Positions 23,422 to 35,848 of a stretch of 64,000 bases of DNA are shown piece by piece. The notes under the pieces were generated by a model that made no database searches, was not told where the DNA came from, and saw nothing but the letters and a program-made list of their open reading frames with translations. The translations under genes and the position numbers were made by a program. The stretch spans positions 150,621,001-150,685,000 of the forward strand of contig NC_133026.1 of the NCBI RefSeq assembly GCF_048771995.1. The letters are read 5' to 3'. Within the stretch, counting starts at the first letter, position 1, and each line of letters begins with the position of its first letter. The DNA is from Taeniopygia guttata (lineage: Eukaryota; Chordata; Aves; Passeriformes; Estrildidae).

Positions 23422-23459
23422 TTTTATGCTGGTCTGGAGGGGTGGGACAACCTTGTCCC
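23422..23459 (-). promoter_or_regulatory. Keratin gene 8 core promoter
   Basis: CATAAAA at 23422-23428; perfect dyad at 23444-23459. Confidence 0.8.
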
Positions 23460-25789
23460 ATGGCCTTGGGGCATTTTGCAGGCAGCACCTCTTTGCTGAC
23501 CCAGCCTGGTGAGTGATGAGATGGAAATTGTTTTCCCCACCACATTTCTGCAATTCCATGTCTTGTCCTTGATTCAGCCCCTCCATCTGAACTTTGCGGC
23601 AGCTTTTAAATACGAGTAATACAGACCAGAATTTGATGATGATGTTGTTGGTTTTCAGGGAGGGCTGACTACATGACCAAAGCTTTGGACAGTGAGGTGT
23701 CATCCATGAAGTCACTCCACACACTGGTGTGCTGTGGTTTGTGGCCGTCTTGTGAAGATGGGCCCCGTTCCCTCCCATGTTCTGTTATGCTGGTCTGGGA
23801 TCTGCAGTTGTCCTTGGGGTGACAGATCTGGTCCTTTCATCATGTTTTCTTCATCCCCTCCTAGGCTTCCTGTCTGTAGTCTTGTCTCTATGCCTTTCCT
23901 TTCCTTCTGGAGATGGGAAAGTGATCCCTGTGATTTAGGGAGGTCTCCCATGCTCCCCAAACTCTTGTGTTGGTTCATCTGTAGCGCTCATCTTACCTGG
24001 GCACAGGAAGGTCACACTGTGGGGTCACAGAGCTGGGCTCTTACACATGGAAAGGAAATCTGGTGAAGGATAGGGAGAACAAGGCACATGAGGGGCAGGA
24101 GAAGGAATGGGCGTGTTCAATTTTCAGAGAAAGGTTGTCCTTGTTGCCCTCTGGAGTTAGCTGAACAGAAATCATTCACATCAGTCTTGTCTCTCTTTTC
24201 CCCAGCCTTCAGGGATGAGCGAATGGAATCAATTTGCTCTAGGGAAAGTTGAGTTAGGTATTAGGGAGAATTCCTTCAGAAGTAGAGTTTTCAACCTTTG
24301 TGCATGACTGCCCAAGGACAGTGGTGTAGTCTCCATTGCTAGATGAATTTAGAAGCCATGGAGATTTGGACTTTGGCATGTTTGATGCTGACCTTTCAGG
24401 AGATGGAGGAATGGTTGGACTTGATGCAGTTTTACATGTCAGTCTCTTGCAAATGAAACCTTTCTGAGATTGGTGGCACTCACAGATTTGTTTTCCAGTT
24501 GGACTGCATGTCAAGAGTCATTTCCAACTGAAGGGAATCCTTGGGTGTTTGTGGGCAGCTGAGCAAGGGAGTCGAGTGTAGATGGGAGCAGCAGCAGGTG
24601 AGGGGTGAGGCAGGCCTTGGTGGTCTTGAGTTGTGGCAAGTGCCGATGGTTGAGGCCACTTGGAGGATTTGCCTTGAGGAAATGGTGCTTGGCTGAGCTG
24701 TGTGTCTGCTCTGTGTGGGTGGCTCAGGCTGGGCATGAGGGGAGAGCTGTGGCTGCTGTTGGACTCAACCCTTTTGTGAAGCCTTTGAGGCTCCTTCCCA
24801 TTCTCCACTCCCAGAGCACCCGAACAAGCCCAGGTTGCCAGAGAGTGCAGTGAGTGGCCTGAGAGTGGCTGAGAGGCTTGCCCAGAGGCTGGGGATCAGT
24901 GGCACGAAGGCCAGATGGAGTCAAGTCTCAAGGGAAGCATGTCGAGGGTAGCATCCATGAGGCCCATCCTGTTGAAGATCCTCAGCAAGGGTGGGGGCAG
25001 TGGAGTGTGAAAGAAGGGCAGTGGGGGACCAGCAAGATCCAGAAAGGGTGGAGCAGCTTTCCTAGAGGAGAGCTGGGATTCCCAGGAGACATGGATGGAT
25101 GGGGGTGTCATGAGTGTGGATAAATCCCTGGTGGCAAAGGATGAATCCAGGGAGCCCGGCTGTTCTCAGCAGTGGAGGAGTAGGGGGCAGGGCACAAATG
25201 GAAATGGATGCCATTCTATGGGCAGAGAAGGCAAGAACTTTTCATTGTGATAGATGTAAGAAAGTGAAAGCGGTGATGGGATCTGGGAGACTCCATCTGA
25301 TGTCCTGGGAGATCCAAAACTGAGCTGTCTATTGTGCTGGAAATCCAGCTCTTGCTGACTCTGCTTGATCAGTGGGGTGGAAGCACTTGCACTCTAGAGT
25401 TTGTGTCAAAGGCAATGATGTTATTTCTTTTTTTTTTTTTTGTGGTGGGGTTTCACGTATCTTGCTGGGAAGAGATTTTTCCAAGTGTGTCCTGGCATGG
25501 AGTTGCTTTTCCAGTTTTATGCTCAGGAGAGGATTGGGTCAAATGCTTTGGTGTATCAGGGAATGGGCTTGTGTCGTGTTTTTGAAGGTGTCCCCCCAAT
25601 TCCTGCTTCCCACAACAGTACAACAGTCTTGGTTGTTCCTCATGGAGAGGAATTTCCTAAGAAAGGTTTTGTTGCCCTTTTCCATCCATCCCAATGGCCT
25701 GTTCATTGCAAGAAATGTGCCAGATGAGGGTGTGAGAGCTTTGGAATTAAAAAGGGACGGAGTCATCTGCGGCTTTGATGCAAGAGAAC
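23460..25789. repeat. Array spacer 8
   Basis: CR1-a about 24053-24473, CR1-b about 24889-25380, 14-T tract ending near 25441. A small tandem repeat 'acaacagt' sits at about 25612-25628 in the gene 9 3' flank. No gene. Confidence 0.7.
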
Positions 25790-25941
25790 TTTATTGTGGA
25801 GAAAGATGGAAAAGATGAAGGAAGCCAGTGGAAAGGATTGTGTAGGGGGCAAGAAGGGCAACGATCAGCCGAGGTGCTTTGCTTGCAGGAGCTGTTGCCT
25901 GAGGATCAAATTTCCTGTGTCAGGAGTGGTGCTGAGGGCCC

Positions 25942-26259
25942 TTAGCAGATGTAGCCACCCCTCCTGCCATAGCAGCCCAGGCCTCCCAGCCCGTAGCCAT
26001 AGCCCAGGCCAAAGCCAAATCCACCAGAGATGGGCTGTCCCTGGGCGTTGAGTTCACTGCCCAGAGCAGCCGAGGAGGTGGATCCGACGGCGGTGTTCTG
26101 GGGGAAGGAGGTCATGATGGGTCCTGGCAGGGTGACCAGCACAGGGGAAGGGTTGATGATGACGCGGGAATCCTGGCATTGCAGGGCACAGGGCTCGTTG
26201 CAGCTGTTGGCTAGCGGGGTGGGTCCGCAGGTGGATCCGCAGCGGGTGTTGCAGGCCAT
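25942..26259 (-). CDS. Feather beta-keratin gene 9 (105 aa)
   Basis: Consensus head and core with the longer GYGYGLGG tail. Intron 26280-26472. By chance the intron and exon 1 stay open in frame, giving a 238-codon run back to 26658, but the intact acceptor and donor and the TATA box inside that run show the extension is not coding. Polyadenylation signal 25790-25795, followed by ttgtggagaaa instead of the usual ttgaggcaaaa. Confidence 0.96.
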   Translation of the reverse strand: MACNTRCGSTCGPTPLANSCNEPCALQCQDSRVIINPSPVLVTLPGPIMTSFPQNTAVGSTSSAALGSELNAQGQPISGGFGFGLGYGYGLGGLGCYGRRGGYIC

Positions 26260-26537
26260 GGGTGTGGAGTGGAGGGTGCCTGGAAGAGAATGGGTGAGGT
26301 AGGAACAGGGGTGTGGAGTTTTGAGGGGCAGTGATGCAGGAGGGTGAGGGAAAGTGTGCAGGTTGTTGTGGGGCTGTGGGTAGGCATGAAAGCTGCTGAA
26401 GCTGGGGCTGCACCGGCTGGAAGAGAGGGGCCGGGGTTGCAGAAGCAGGAGGGTCAGGGGATTGAGGCTCACCTTGTTGTCAGCAGGAGCAGAAGGCTTC
26501 AGGAGAAGTGTGTGAGGGAGAGAGGCTCTGGCCTGGC

Positions 26538-26575
26538 TTTTATTCTGGTCTGGAGGGGTGGGACAACCTTGTCCC
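26538..26575 (-). promoter_or_regulatory. Keratin gene 9 core promoter, variant TATA
   Basis: The box reads AATAAAA (26538-26544) where the other genes have CATAAAA or TATAAAA. The dyad at 26560-26575 is perfect. Confidence 0.75.
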
Positions 26576-28890
26576 ATGGCCTTGGGGCATTTTGTGGCAG
26601 CACCTCTTTGCTGACCAAGCCTGGTGAGTGATGAGGTGGGAATTGCTTTCCTCCACATATTTCTTCAATTCCATGTCCTGTTCTTGAGTCTGTGTCTGTA
26701 TCTGACCTTGGCGGCAGATTTTAAATGTTAATAATAAAGACCAAAATTTGATGATGATGTTGTTGTTTTTCAGGGAGGGCTGACAACATGACCAAAGCTT
26801 TGGACAGTGAGGTGTCATCCATGAAGTCACTCCAAAACACTGGTGTGCTGTGGTTTGCGGCCGTCTTGTGAAGATGGGGCCTGTTCCCTCTAATGATTGT
26901 TTGGATGGTCTGGGATATGCAGGTGTACTTGGGGTGACAGTTCTGGTCCGTTCATCATGTTTTCTCCCTCCCCTCCTTGGCTCCTTGTCTGTAGTCTTGT
27001 CTCTATGCCTTTCCTTTCCTCCTGGAGATCGGAAAGTGATCCCTGTGATTTAGGGAGGTCTCCCATGCTCCCCAAACTCTTGTGTTGGTTCATCTGTAGC
27101 GCTCATCTTACCTGGGCACAGGAAGGTCACACTGTGGGGTCACAGAGCTGGGCTCTTACACATGGAAAGGAAATCTGGTGAAGGATAGGGAGAACAAGGT
27201 ACATGAGGGGCAGGTGAAGGAATGGGCGTGTTCAATTTTCAGAGAAAGGTTGTCCTTGTTGGCCTCTGGAGTTAGCTGAACAGAAATCATTCACATCAGT
27301 CTTGTCTCCCTTTTTTTCCAGACTTCAGAGAAGAGGGAATGGAGTCAATTTGCTCTTGGGAAAGTTGAGTTAGGTATTAGGGAAAGTTCCATCACAAGGA
27401 GACTTTTCAAGCTCTGTTCATGACTGCCCAAGGACAGTGGTGTAGTCTACATTGCTAGATGGGTTTAGAAGCCATGGAGATTTGGACTTTGGCATGTTTG
27501 ATGGTGACCTTACAAAAGATGGAGGAATGGTTGGACTTGGTGCAGTTTTACATTTAAGCCTTTTACAAATGAAATATTTCTGAAATTGGTGGTGCTCAGA
27601 GATTTGTTTTCCAGTTGGACTGCATGTCAAGAGTCTTCTCCAGCAGAAGGGATTCCATGAGTGTTTGGGGCAGCTGAGCAAGGGAGGAGAGGGTAGATGG
27701 GAGCAGCAGCTGGTGAGGGGTGAGGCAGGCCTTGGTGGTCTTGAGTTGTGGCAAGTGCCGATGGTTGAGGCCACTTGGAGGATTTGCCTTGAGGAAATGG
27801 TGCTTGGCTGAGCTGTGTGTCTGCTCTGTGCCAGTGCCTCTGCCTGGGCATGAGGGGAGAGCTGTGGCTGCTGTTGGAAACAACCCTTTTGTGAAGCCTT
27901 TGAGGCTCCTTCCCATTCTCCACTCCCAGAGCACCTGAACAAGCCCAGGTTGCCAGAGAGTGCAGTGAGTGGCCTGAGAGTGGCTGAGAGGCTGGCCCAG
28001 AGGCTGGGGATCAGTGGCACGAAGCCCAGATGGAGTCAAGTCTCAAGGGAAGCATGTTGAGAGTTGCATCCATGAGGCCCACCCTGTTGAAGATCCTCAG
28101 CAAGGATGGGGGCAGTGGAGTGTGAAAGAAGGGCAGTGGAGTACCAGCAAGATCCTGAAAGGGTGGAGCAGCTTTCCTAGAGGAGAGCTGGGATTCCCAA
28201 GGGACACGGATGGATGGGGGTGTCATGAGTGTGGATAAATCCCTGGTGGCAAAGGATGAATCCAGTGAGCCTGGCTGTTCTCAGCAGTGGAGGAGGAGGG
28301 GGAAGGGCACAAATGGAAATGGATGCAATTCTATGGTCAGAGAAGGCAAGAACTTTTCATTGTTAAAGACGTAAGAAAGTGAAAACGGTGATGGGATCTG
28401 GGAGGCGCCATCTGATGTCCTGGGAGATCCAAAACTGAGCTGTCCATTGTGCTGGGAATCCAGCTCTTGCTGACTCTGCTTGATCAGTGGGGTGGAAGCT
28501 CTTGCACTCTAGAGTTTGTGTCGAACGCAATGATGTTATTTCTTTTTATGTGTTGGGGTGTCAAGTGTCTTGCTGGGAAGAGATTTTGCAAAGTGTCTTC
28601 TGGCATGGAGTGACTCTTCTAGTTTTATCCTCTGGAGGGGATTGGGTCAAATGCTTTGGTCTATCAGGATCAGAGCTTGTGTCACATTTTAGGCGGTGTA
28701 TCTCTCCATCCCTGCTTCCCACAACAGTCTCATTAGTTTCTGGTGGTGACCGATTTTCTAAGAAAGGTTTTGTTGCCCTTTTCCATCCACCCCAATGGCC
28801 TGTTCATTGCAAGAAATGTGCCAGAAGAGGGCTTGAGAGCATTGGAATTCAAAAGTAACAGAGTCATCTGAGGCTTTGATGCAAGAGAAT
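26576..28890. repeat. Array spacer 9
   Basis: CR1-a about 27169-27589, GC-rich stretch to 28002, CR1-b about 28003-28495; the poly-T is eroded to ctttttatg near 28542. No gene. Confidence 0.7.
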
Positions 28891-29042
28891 TTTATTGATG
28901 CAAAAGATGGAAAAGACAAAAGAAACAAGTGGAAAGGATCATCTAGGGGGCAAGAAGGGCAACGATCAGCCGAGGTGCATTGCTTGCAGGAGCTGTTGCC
29001 TGAGGATCAAATTTCCTGTGTCAGGGGTGGTGCTGAGGGCCC

Positions 29043-29354
29043 TTAGCAGATGTAGCCACCCCTCCTGCCATAGCAGCCCAGACCTCCCAGCCCGTAGCCA
29101 AGGCCAAAGCCAAATCCACCAGAGATGGGCTGTCCCTGGGCGTTGAGTTCACTGCCCAGAGCAGCCGAGGAGGTGGATCCGACGGCGGTGTTCTGGGGGA
29201 AGGAGGTCATGATGGGTCCTGGCAGGGTGACCAGCACAGGGGAAGGGTTGATGATGACGCTGGAGTTCTGGCATTGCAGGGCACAGGGCTCGTTGCAGCT
29301 GTTGGCCAGCGGGGTGGGTCCGCAGGTGGATCCGCAGCGGGTGTTGCAGGCCAT
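29043..29354 (-). CDS. Feather beta-keratin gene 10 (103 aa)
   Basis: Core-subfamily keratin with Asp30-to-Asn and Arg32-to-Ser (CQNSSVII), shared only with the neighbouring gene 11. Short tail. Intron 29375-29563, polyadenylation signal 28891-28896. The changes sit just before the beta core and remove two charges. Confidence 0.96.
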   Translation of the reverse strand: MACNTRCGSTCGPTPLANSCNEPCALQCQNSSVIINPSPVLVTLPGPIMTSFPQNTAVGSTSSAALGSELNAQGQPISGGFGFGLGYGLGGLGCYGRRGGYIC

Positions 29355-29628
29355 GGGTGTGGAGTGGAGGGTGCCTGGAAGAGAATGGGTGAGGCAGGAC
29401 AGAGGTGTGGGGATTTGAGGGGCGGCATTGCAGGAGGGTGAGGGAGTGTGGAGGGTGTTGTGGGGCTGAGGGGGGCGTGAGAGCTTCTGAAGCTGGGGCT
29501 GAGCCAGCTGGAAGAGAAGGGCCAGGGGTTCAGAAGCAGGAGGGTCAGGGGATTGAGGCTCACCTGATTGTTGGCAGGAGCAGGAGGCTTCAGGAGAAGT
29601 GTGTGAGGGAGAGAGGCTCTGGCCTGGC

Positions 29629-29666
29629 TTTTATGCTGGTCTGGAGGGGTGGGACAACCTTTTCCC
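29629..29666 (-). promoter_or_regulatory. Keratin gene 10 core promoter
   Basis: CATAAAA at 29629-29635; upstream dyad with one arm changed (gggacaaccttttccc on the plus strand). Confidence 0.75.
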
Positions 29667-31979
29667 ATGGCCTTGGGGCATTCGGGGGGCAGCACCTCTT
29701 TGCTGACCCAGCCTGGTGAGTGATGAGGTGGGAATTGTTTTCCTCACCACATTTCTGCAATTCCATGTCCTGTTCTTGAGTCTGTGTCTGTATCTGACCT
29801 TAGCGGCAGCTTTTAAATGTTAGTAATAAAGACCAAAATTTGATGATGATGTTGTTGTTTTTCTGGGTGGGCTGACAACATGACCAAAGGTTTGGGCAGT
29901 GAGGTGTCATCCATGAAGTCACTCCACAACACTGGTGTGCTGTGGTTTGCGGCTGTCTTGTGAAGACGGGCCCTGTTCCCTCCCATGTCTGTTAGGCTGG
30001 TCTGGGATATGCAGGTGTGCTTGGGATGATAGATCTGGTCCTTTCATCATGTTTTCTCCCTCCCCTCCTTGGCTCCATGTCTGTAGTCTTGTCTCTATGC
30101 CTTTCCTTTCCTCCTGGAGATGGGAAAGTGATCCCTGTGATTTAGGGAGGTCTCCCATGCTCCCCAAACTCTTGTGTTGGTTCATCTGTAGCGCTCATCT
30201 TACCTGGGCACAGGAAGGTCACACTGTGGGGTCACAGAGCTGGGCTCTTACACATGGAAAGGAAATCTGGTGAAGGAGAAGGAGAACAAGGCACATGAGG
30301 GGCAGGTGAAGAAATGGGCGTGTTCAATTTTCAGAGAAAGGTTGTCCTTGTTGGCCTCTGGAGTTAGCTGAACAGAAATCATTCACATCAGTCTTGTCTC
30401 TCTTTTCCCCAGCCTTCGGAGAAGAGGGAACGGAGTCAATTTGCTCTAAGAGAGGTTGTGTTAGGTATTAGGGAGAATTCCTTCACACATAGAGTTTTCA
30501 ATCTCTCTGCATGACTGCCCAAGGACAGTGGTGTAGTCTCCATTGCTAGATGGATTTAGAAGCCATTGAGATTTAGACTTTGGCTTTTTTGATGGTGACA
30601 TTATGGGAGATTGAGGAATGCTTGGACTTGATGCCATTTTGCATTTAAGCATTCTACAAATGAAATATTTCTGAAATTGTTGGCACTCACAGATTTCTTT
30701 TCCAGTTGGACTGCATGTCAAGAGTCTTTTTCCAGCAGAAGGGATTCCATGGGTGTTTGGGGGCAGCTGAGAAAGGGAGGAGAGGGTAGATGGGAGCAGC
30801 AGCAGGCGAGGGGTGAGGCAGGCCTTGGTGGTCTTGAGTTGTGGCAAGTGCCAATGGGTGAGGCCACTTGGAGGATTTGCCTTGAGGAAATGGTGCTTGG
30901 CTGAGCTGTGTGTCTGCTCTGTGCCAGTGCCTCAGCCTGGGCATGAGGGGAGAGCTGTGGCTGCTGTTGGACTCAATCCTTTTGTGAAGCCTTTGAGGCT
31001 CCTTCCCCTTCTCCACTCCCAGAGCACCCGAACAAGCCCAGGTTGCCAGAGAGTGCCGTGAGTGGCCCGAGAGTGGCTGAGAGGCTGGCCCAGAGGCAGG
31101 GGATGAGTGGCACGAAGCCCAGATGGAGTCAAGTCTCAAGGGAAGCATGTCGAGAGTTGCATCCATGAGGCCCAGCCTGTTGAAGATCTTCAGCAAGGGT
31201 GGGGGCAGTGGAGTGTGAAAGAAGGGCAGTGGAGGACCAGCAAGATTTTAAAGGGTGGAGCAGCTTTCCTAGAAGAGAGCTGGGATTCCAAGGAGACAAG
31301 GATGGATGAGTTGCCATGAGTGTGGATAAATCCCTGGTGGCAAAGGATGAATCCAGGGAGCCCGGCTGTTCTCAGCCGTGGAGGAGAAGAGGGAAGGGCA
31401 GACATGGAAAAGGATGCAATTCTCTGGGCGGAGAAGGCAAGAACTTTTCATTGTGAGTGTGACAAGAAAGTGAAACCGGTGATCGGATCTGGGAGGCGCC
31501 ATCTGATGTCCTGGGAGGTCCAAAACTGAGGTGTCCATTGTGCTGGAAATCCAACTCTTGCTGACTCTGCTTGATTAGTGGGGTGGAAGCACTTGCACTC
31601 TGGAGTTTGTGTCAAAGGCAATGATGTTATTTCTTTTTTTCTGGTGGGGTGTCAAGTGTCTTGCTGGGAAGAGATTTTGCCAAGTGTGTTCTGGCATGGA
31701 GTGACTCTTCCAGTTTTATGCTCTGGATGGGATTGGGTCAAATGCTTTGGTGTATGAGGGAATGGGCTCCTGTCGTGTGTTTGAAGGTGTCCCCCCAGTC
31801 CCTGCTTCCAACAGAAATCTTGGTTATTCCTCGTGGAGAGCAATTTCCTAAGAAAGGTTTTGTTGCCCTTTTCCATCCATCCCAATGGCCTGTTCATTTC
31901 AAGAAATATGCCGGATAAGGGTGTGAGTGCATTGGAAATCAAAAGAACGGAGTCATCTGAGGCTTTGATGCAAGAGAAC
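29667..31979. repeat. Array spacer 10
   Basis: CR1-a about 30261-30680, CR1-b about 31096-31586 (with small deletions relative to other copies), 7-T tract near 31634. No gene. Confidence 0.7.
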
Positions 31980-32131
31980 TTTTTTGAGGCAAAAGATGGA
32001 AAAGACAAAATAAACAAGTGGAAAGGATTGTGTAGGGGGCAAGAAGGGCAACCATCAGCTGAGGTGCTCAGCTGGCAGGTTCTGTTGCCTGAGGATCAAA
32101 TTTGCTGTGTCAGGAGTGGTGCTGAGGGCCC

Positions 32132-32443
32132 TTAGCAGATGTAGCCACCCCTCCTGCCATAGCAGCCCAGGCCTCCCAGCCCATAGCCAAGGCCAAAGCC
32201 AAATCCACCAGAGATGGGCTGTCCCTGGGCGTTGAGTTCACTGCCCAGAGCAGCCGAGGAGGTGGATCCGACGGCGGTGTTCTGGGGGAAGGAGGTCATG
32301 ATGGGTCCTGGCAGGGTGACCAGCACAGGGGAAGGGTTGATGATGACGCTGGAGTTCTGGCATTGCAGGGCACAGGGCTCGTTGCAGCTGTTGGCCAGCG
32401 GGGTGGGTGCGCAGGTGGATCCGCAGCGGGTGTTGCAGGCCAT
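32132..32443 (-). CDS. Feather beta-keratin gene 11 (103 aa), polyA signal lost
   Basis: Shares Asn30/Ser32 with gene 10 and adds Gly12-to-Ala (STCAPTPL). Intron 32464-32655. The reading frame is intact, but the position of the usual AATAAA (31980-31985) reads AAAAAA on the gene strand, and I see no other AATAAA or ATTAAA within the normal 3' UTR distance. Transcripts may be poorly or differently ended, so reduced expression is possible. Confidence 0.94.
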   Translation of the reverse strand: MACNTRCGSTCAPTPLANSCNEPCALQCQNSSVIINPSPVLVTLPGPIMTSFPQNTAVGSTSSAALGSELNAQGQPISGGFGFGLGYGLGGLGCYGRRGGYIC

Positions 32444-32720
32444 GGGTGTGGTGTGGAGGGTGCCTGGAAGAGAATGGGTGAGGCAGGACAGAGGTGTGTG
32501 GATTTGAGGGGCGGCATTGCAGGAGGGCGAGGGAAAGTGTGCAGGTTGTTGTGGGGCTGTGGGGAGGCGTGAGGGCTGCTGAGGCTGGGGCTGAGCTGGC
32601 TGAAAGAGAGGGGCCAGGGGTTCAGAAGCCGCAGGGTCAGGGGATTGAGGCTCACCTGGTTGTTGGCAGGAGCAGAAGGCTTCAGGAGAAGTGTGTGAGG
32701 GAGAGAGGCTCTGGCCAGGC

Positions 32721-32758
32721 TTTTATGCTGGTCTGGAGGGGTGGGACAGCCTTGTCCC
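32721..32758 (-). promoter_or_regulatory. Keratin gene 11 core promoter
   Basis: CATAAAA at 32721-32727; perfect dyad at 32743-32758, so the promoter looks normal despite the altered 3' end. Confidence 0.8.
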
Positions 32759-35072
32759 ATGGCCTTGGGGCATTTTTTAGGCAGCAGCTCTTTGCTGACC
32801 CAGCCTGGTGAGTGATGAGGTGGGAATTCCATTCCTCGCCACATTTCTGCAATTCCATGTCCTGTTCTTGAGTCTGTGTCTGTGTCTGACCTTGGTGGCT
32901 GATTTTAAATGTTAGTAATGAAGACCAAAGATTGATGATGATGTTGTCGGTTTTCAGGGTGGGCTGACAACATGACCAAAGCTTTGGACAGTGAGGTGTC
33001 ATCCATGAAGTCACTCCACAACACTGGTGTGCTGTGGTTTGTGGCCGTCTTGTGAAGACGGGCCCGATTCCCTCCCATGTCTGTTAGGCTGGTCTGGGAT
33101 ATGCAGGTGTGCTTGGGGTGACAGATCTGGTCCTTTCATCATGTTTTCTCCCTCCCCTCCTTGGCTCCATGTCTGTAGTCTTGTCTCTATGCCTCTCCTT
33201 TCCTCCTGGAGATGGGAAAGTGTTCCCTGTGATTTAGGTAGGTCTCCCATGATCCCCAAACTCTTGTGTTGATTCATGTGTATCGCTCATCTTACCTGGG
33301 CACAGGAAGGTCACACTGTGGGGTCACAGAGCTGGGCTCTTACACATGGAAAGGAAATCTGGTGAAGGATAAGGAGAACAAGGCACATGAGGGGCAGGTG
33401 AAGGAATGGGCGTGTTCAATTTTCAGAGAAAGGTTGTCCTTGTTGCCCTCTGGAGGTAGCTGAACACAAATCATTCACATCAGTCTTGTCTCCCTTTTCC
33501 CCAGCCTTCAGGGATGAGGGAATGGAGTCAATTTCCTCTAGGGAAAGTTGAGTTAGGTATTAGGGAGAATTCCTTCACAAGTAGAGTTTTCAAGCTCTGT
33601 GCATGACTGCCCAAGGACAGTGGTGTAGTCTCCATTACTAGATGAATTTAGAAGCCATGGAGACTTGGACTTTGACATGTTTGATGGTGACCTTACAGGA
33701 GATGGAGGAGCGGTGTGACTTGATGCAGGTTTACATTTAAGTCTTTTACAAATGAAACCTTTCTGAGATTGGTATAATTCACAGATTTGTTTTCCAGTTG
33801 GACTGCATGTCCAGAGTCTTCTCCAGCTGAAGGGATTCCATGGGTGTTGGGGGCAGCTGAGCAAGGGAGGAGAGGGTTGCTTGGAGCAGCAGCAGGTGAG
33901 GGGTGAGGCAGGCCTTGGTGGTCTTGAGCTGTGGCAAGTGCCGAGGGGTGAGGCCACTTGGAGGATTTGCCTTGAGGAAATGGTGCTTGGCTGAGCTGTG
34001 TGTCTGCTCTGCGCCAGTGCCTCAGCCTGGGGATGAGGGGAGAGCTGTGGCTGCTGTTGGACTCAACCCTTTTGTGAAGCCTTTGAGGCTCCTTCCCATT
34101 CTCCACTCCCAGAGCACCCGAACAAGCCCAGGTTGCCAGAGAGTGCCGTGAGTGGCCTGAGAGTGGCTGAGAGGCTGGCCCAGAGGCTGGGGATCACTGG
34201 CACGAAGCCCAGATGGAGTCAAGTCTCAAGGGAAGCATGTTGAGAGTTGCATCCATGAGGCCCAGCCTGTTGAAGATCCTCAGCAAGGGTGGGGGCAGTG
34301 GAGTGTGAAAGAAGGGCAGCGGACGACCAGCAAGATCCTGAAAGGGTGGAGCAGCTTTCCTAGAAGAGAGCTGGGATTCCCAGGAGACACGGATGGATGG
34401 GGGTGTCATGAGTGTGGATAAATCCCTGGTGGCAAAGGATGAATCCAGGGAGCCCAGCTCTTCTCAGCAGTGGATTAGAAGAGGGAAGGGCAGAAATGGA
34501 AGTGGATGCCATTCTATGGGCAGAGAAGGCAAGAACTTTTCATTGTGAGTGTGACCAGAAAGTGAAACCGGTGATGGGATCTGGGGGTCCCCATCTGATG
34601 TCCTGGGATTTCCAAAACTGAGCTGTCCATTGTGCTGGGAATCAGCTCTTGCTGACTCTGCTTGATCAGTGGGGTGGAAGCACTTGCACTCTGGAATTTG
34701 TGTCGAAGGCAATGATGTTATTTCTTTTTTTGTGGTGGGGTCTCAAGTGTCTTGCTGGGAAGAGATTTTGCCAAGTGTGTTCTGGCATGGAGTGACTCTT
34801 CCAGTTTTATGCTCTGGAGTGGATTGGGTGAAATGCTTTGGTGTATCAGGATCTGGGGCTTGTGTTGCATTTTAGGCGGTGTTTCCCTCCATCCCTGCTT
34901 CCCACAACAGTCTTGGTAGTTCCTGGTGGTGACCGATTTTCTAAGAAAGGCTTTGTTGCCTTTTCCATCCACCCCAATAGCCTGTTCATTGCAAGAAATG
35001 TCCCGGATGAGGGTGTGAGATCTTTGGAATTCAATAGGAACAGAGTCATCTGAGGCTTTGATGCAATAGAAC
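32759..35072. repeat. Array spacer 11
   Basis: CR1-a about 33353-33772, CR1-b about 34187-34677, 7-T tract near 34726. No gene. Confidence 0.7.
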
Positions 35073-35225
35073 TTTATTGAGGCAAAAGATGGTAATAGAC
35101 AAAGGAAGCAAGTGGAAATGATTGTGTAAGGGGCAAAAAGGGCAACGATCAGCCAAGGTGCTTTGCTTGCAGGTTCTGTTGCCTGAGGATCAAATTTCCT
35201 GTGTCAGGGGTGGTGCTGAGGGCCC

Positions 35226-35537
35226 TTAGCAGATGTAGCCACCCCTCCTGCCATAGCAGCCCAGACCTCCCAGGCCGTAGCCAAGGCCAAAGCCAAATCC
35301 ACCAGAGATGGGCTGTCCCTGGGCGTTGAGTTCACTGCCCAGAGCAGCCGAGGAGGTGGATCCGACGGCGGTGTTCTGGGGGAAGGAAGTCATGATGGGT
35401 CCTGGCAGGGTGACCAGCACAGGGGAAGGGTTGATGATGACATGGGAATCCTGGCATTGCAGGGCACAGGGCTCGTTGCAGCTGTTGGCCAGCGGGGTGG
35501 GTCCGCAGGTGGATCCGCAGCGGGTGTTGCAGGCCAT
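35226..35537 (-). CDS. Feather beta-keratin gene 12 (103 aa)
   Basis: Short-tail keratin with His32. Intron 35557-35745; the first exon-2 base pair differs by a one-base loss (CAG|GACCC instead of CAG|GCACCC), shared with gene 17. Polyadenylation signal 35073-35078. Confidence 0.96.
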   Translation of the reverse strand: MACNTRCGSTCGPTPLANSCNEPCALQCQDSHVIINPSPVLVTLPGPIMTSFPQNTAVGSTSSAALGSELNAQGQPISGGFGFGLGYGLGGLGCYGRRGGYIC

Positions 35538-35810
35538 GGGTGTGGTGTGGAGGGTCCTGGAAGAGAATGGGTGAGGTAGGACAGAGTGTGGGGTTGTGAG
35601 GGGCGGCAAAGCAAGAGCGTGAGGGAGTGTGGAGGGTGTCCTATCACTGTGGGGAGGTGTGAAACCTGCTGAAGCTGGGGCACAGTTGGCTGGAAGAGTG
35701 GGGCCAGGGGTGCAGAAGCAAGAGGGTCAGGGGATTGAGGCTCACCTTGTTGTCAGCAGGAGCAGAAGGCTTCAGGAGAAGTGTGTGAGGGAGAGAGGCT
35801 CTGGCCTGGC

Positions 35811-35848
35811 TTTTATGCTGGTCTGGAGGGGTGGGGCAACCTTTTCCC
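35811..35848 (-). promoter_or_regulatory. Keratin gene 12 core promoter
   Basis: CATAAAA at 35811-35817; the dyad is degenerate in both arms (ggggcaaccttttccc). Confidence 0.75.

Noticed and set aside
25942-26658. Long minus-strand frames of 170-238 codons ending in the keratin CDS
   Set aside because: They run through the 5' UTR intron, exon 1 and sometimes the TATA box; intact splice signals before MACN and lack of conservation between copies show they are not coding.
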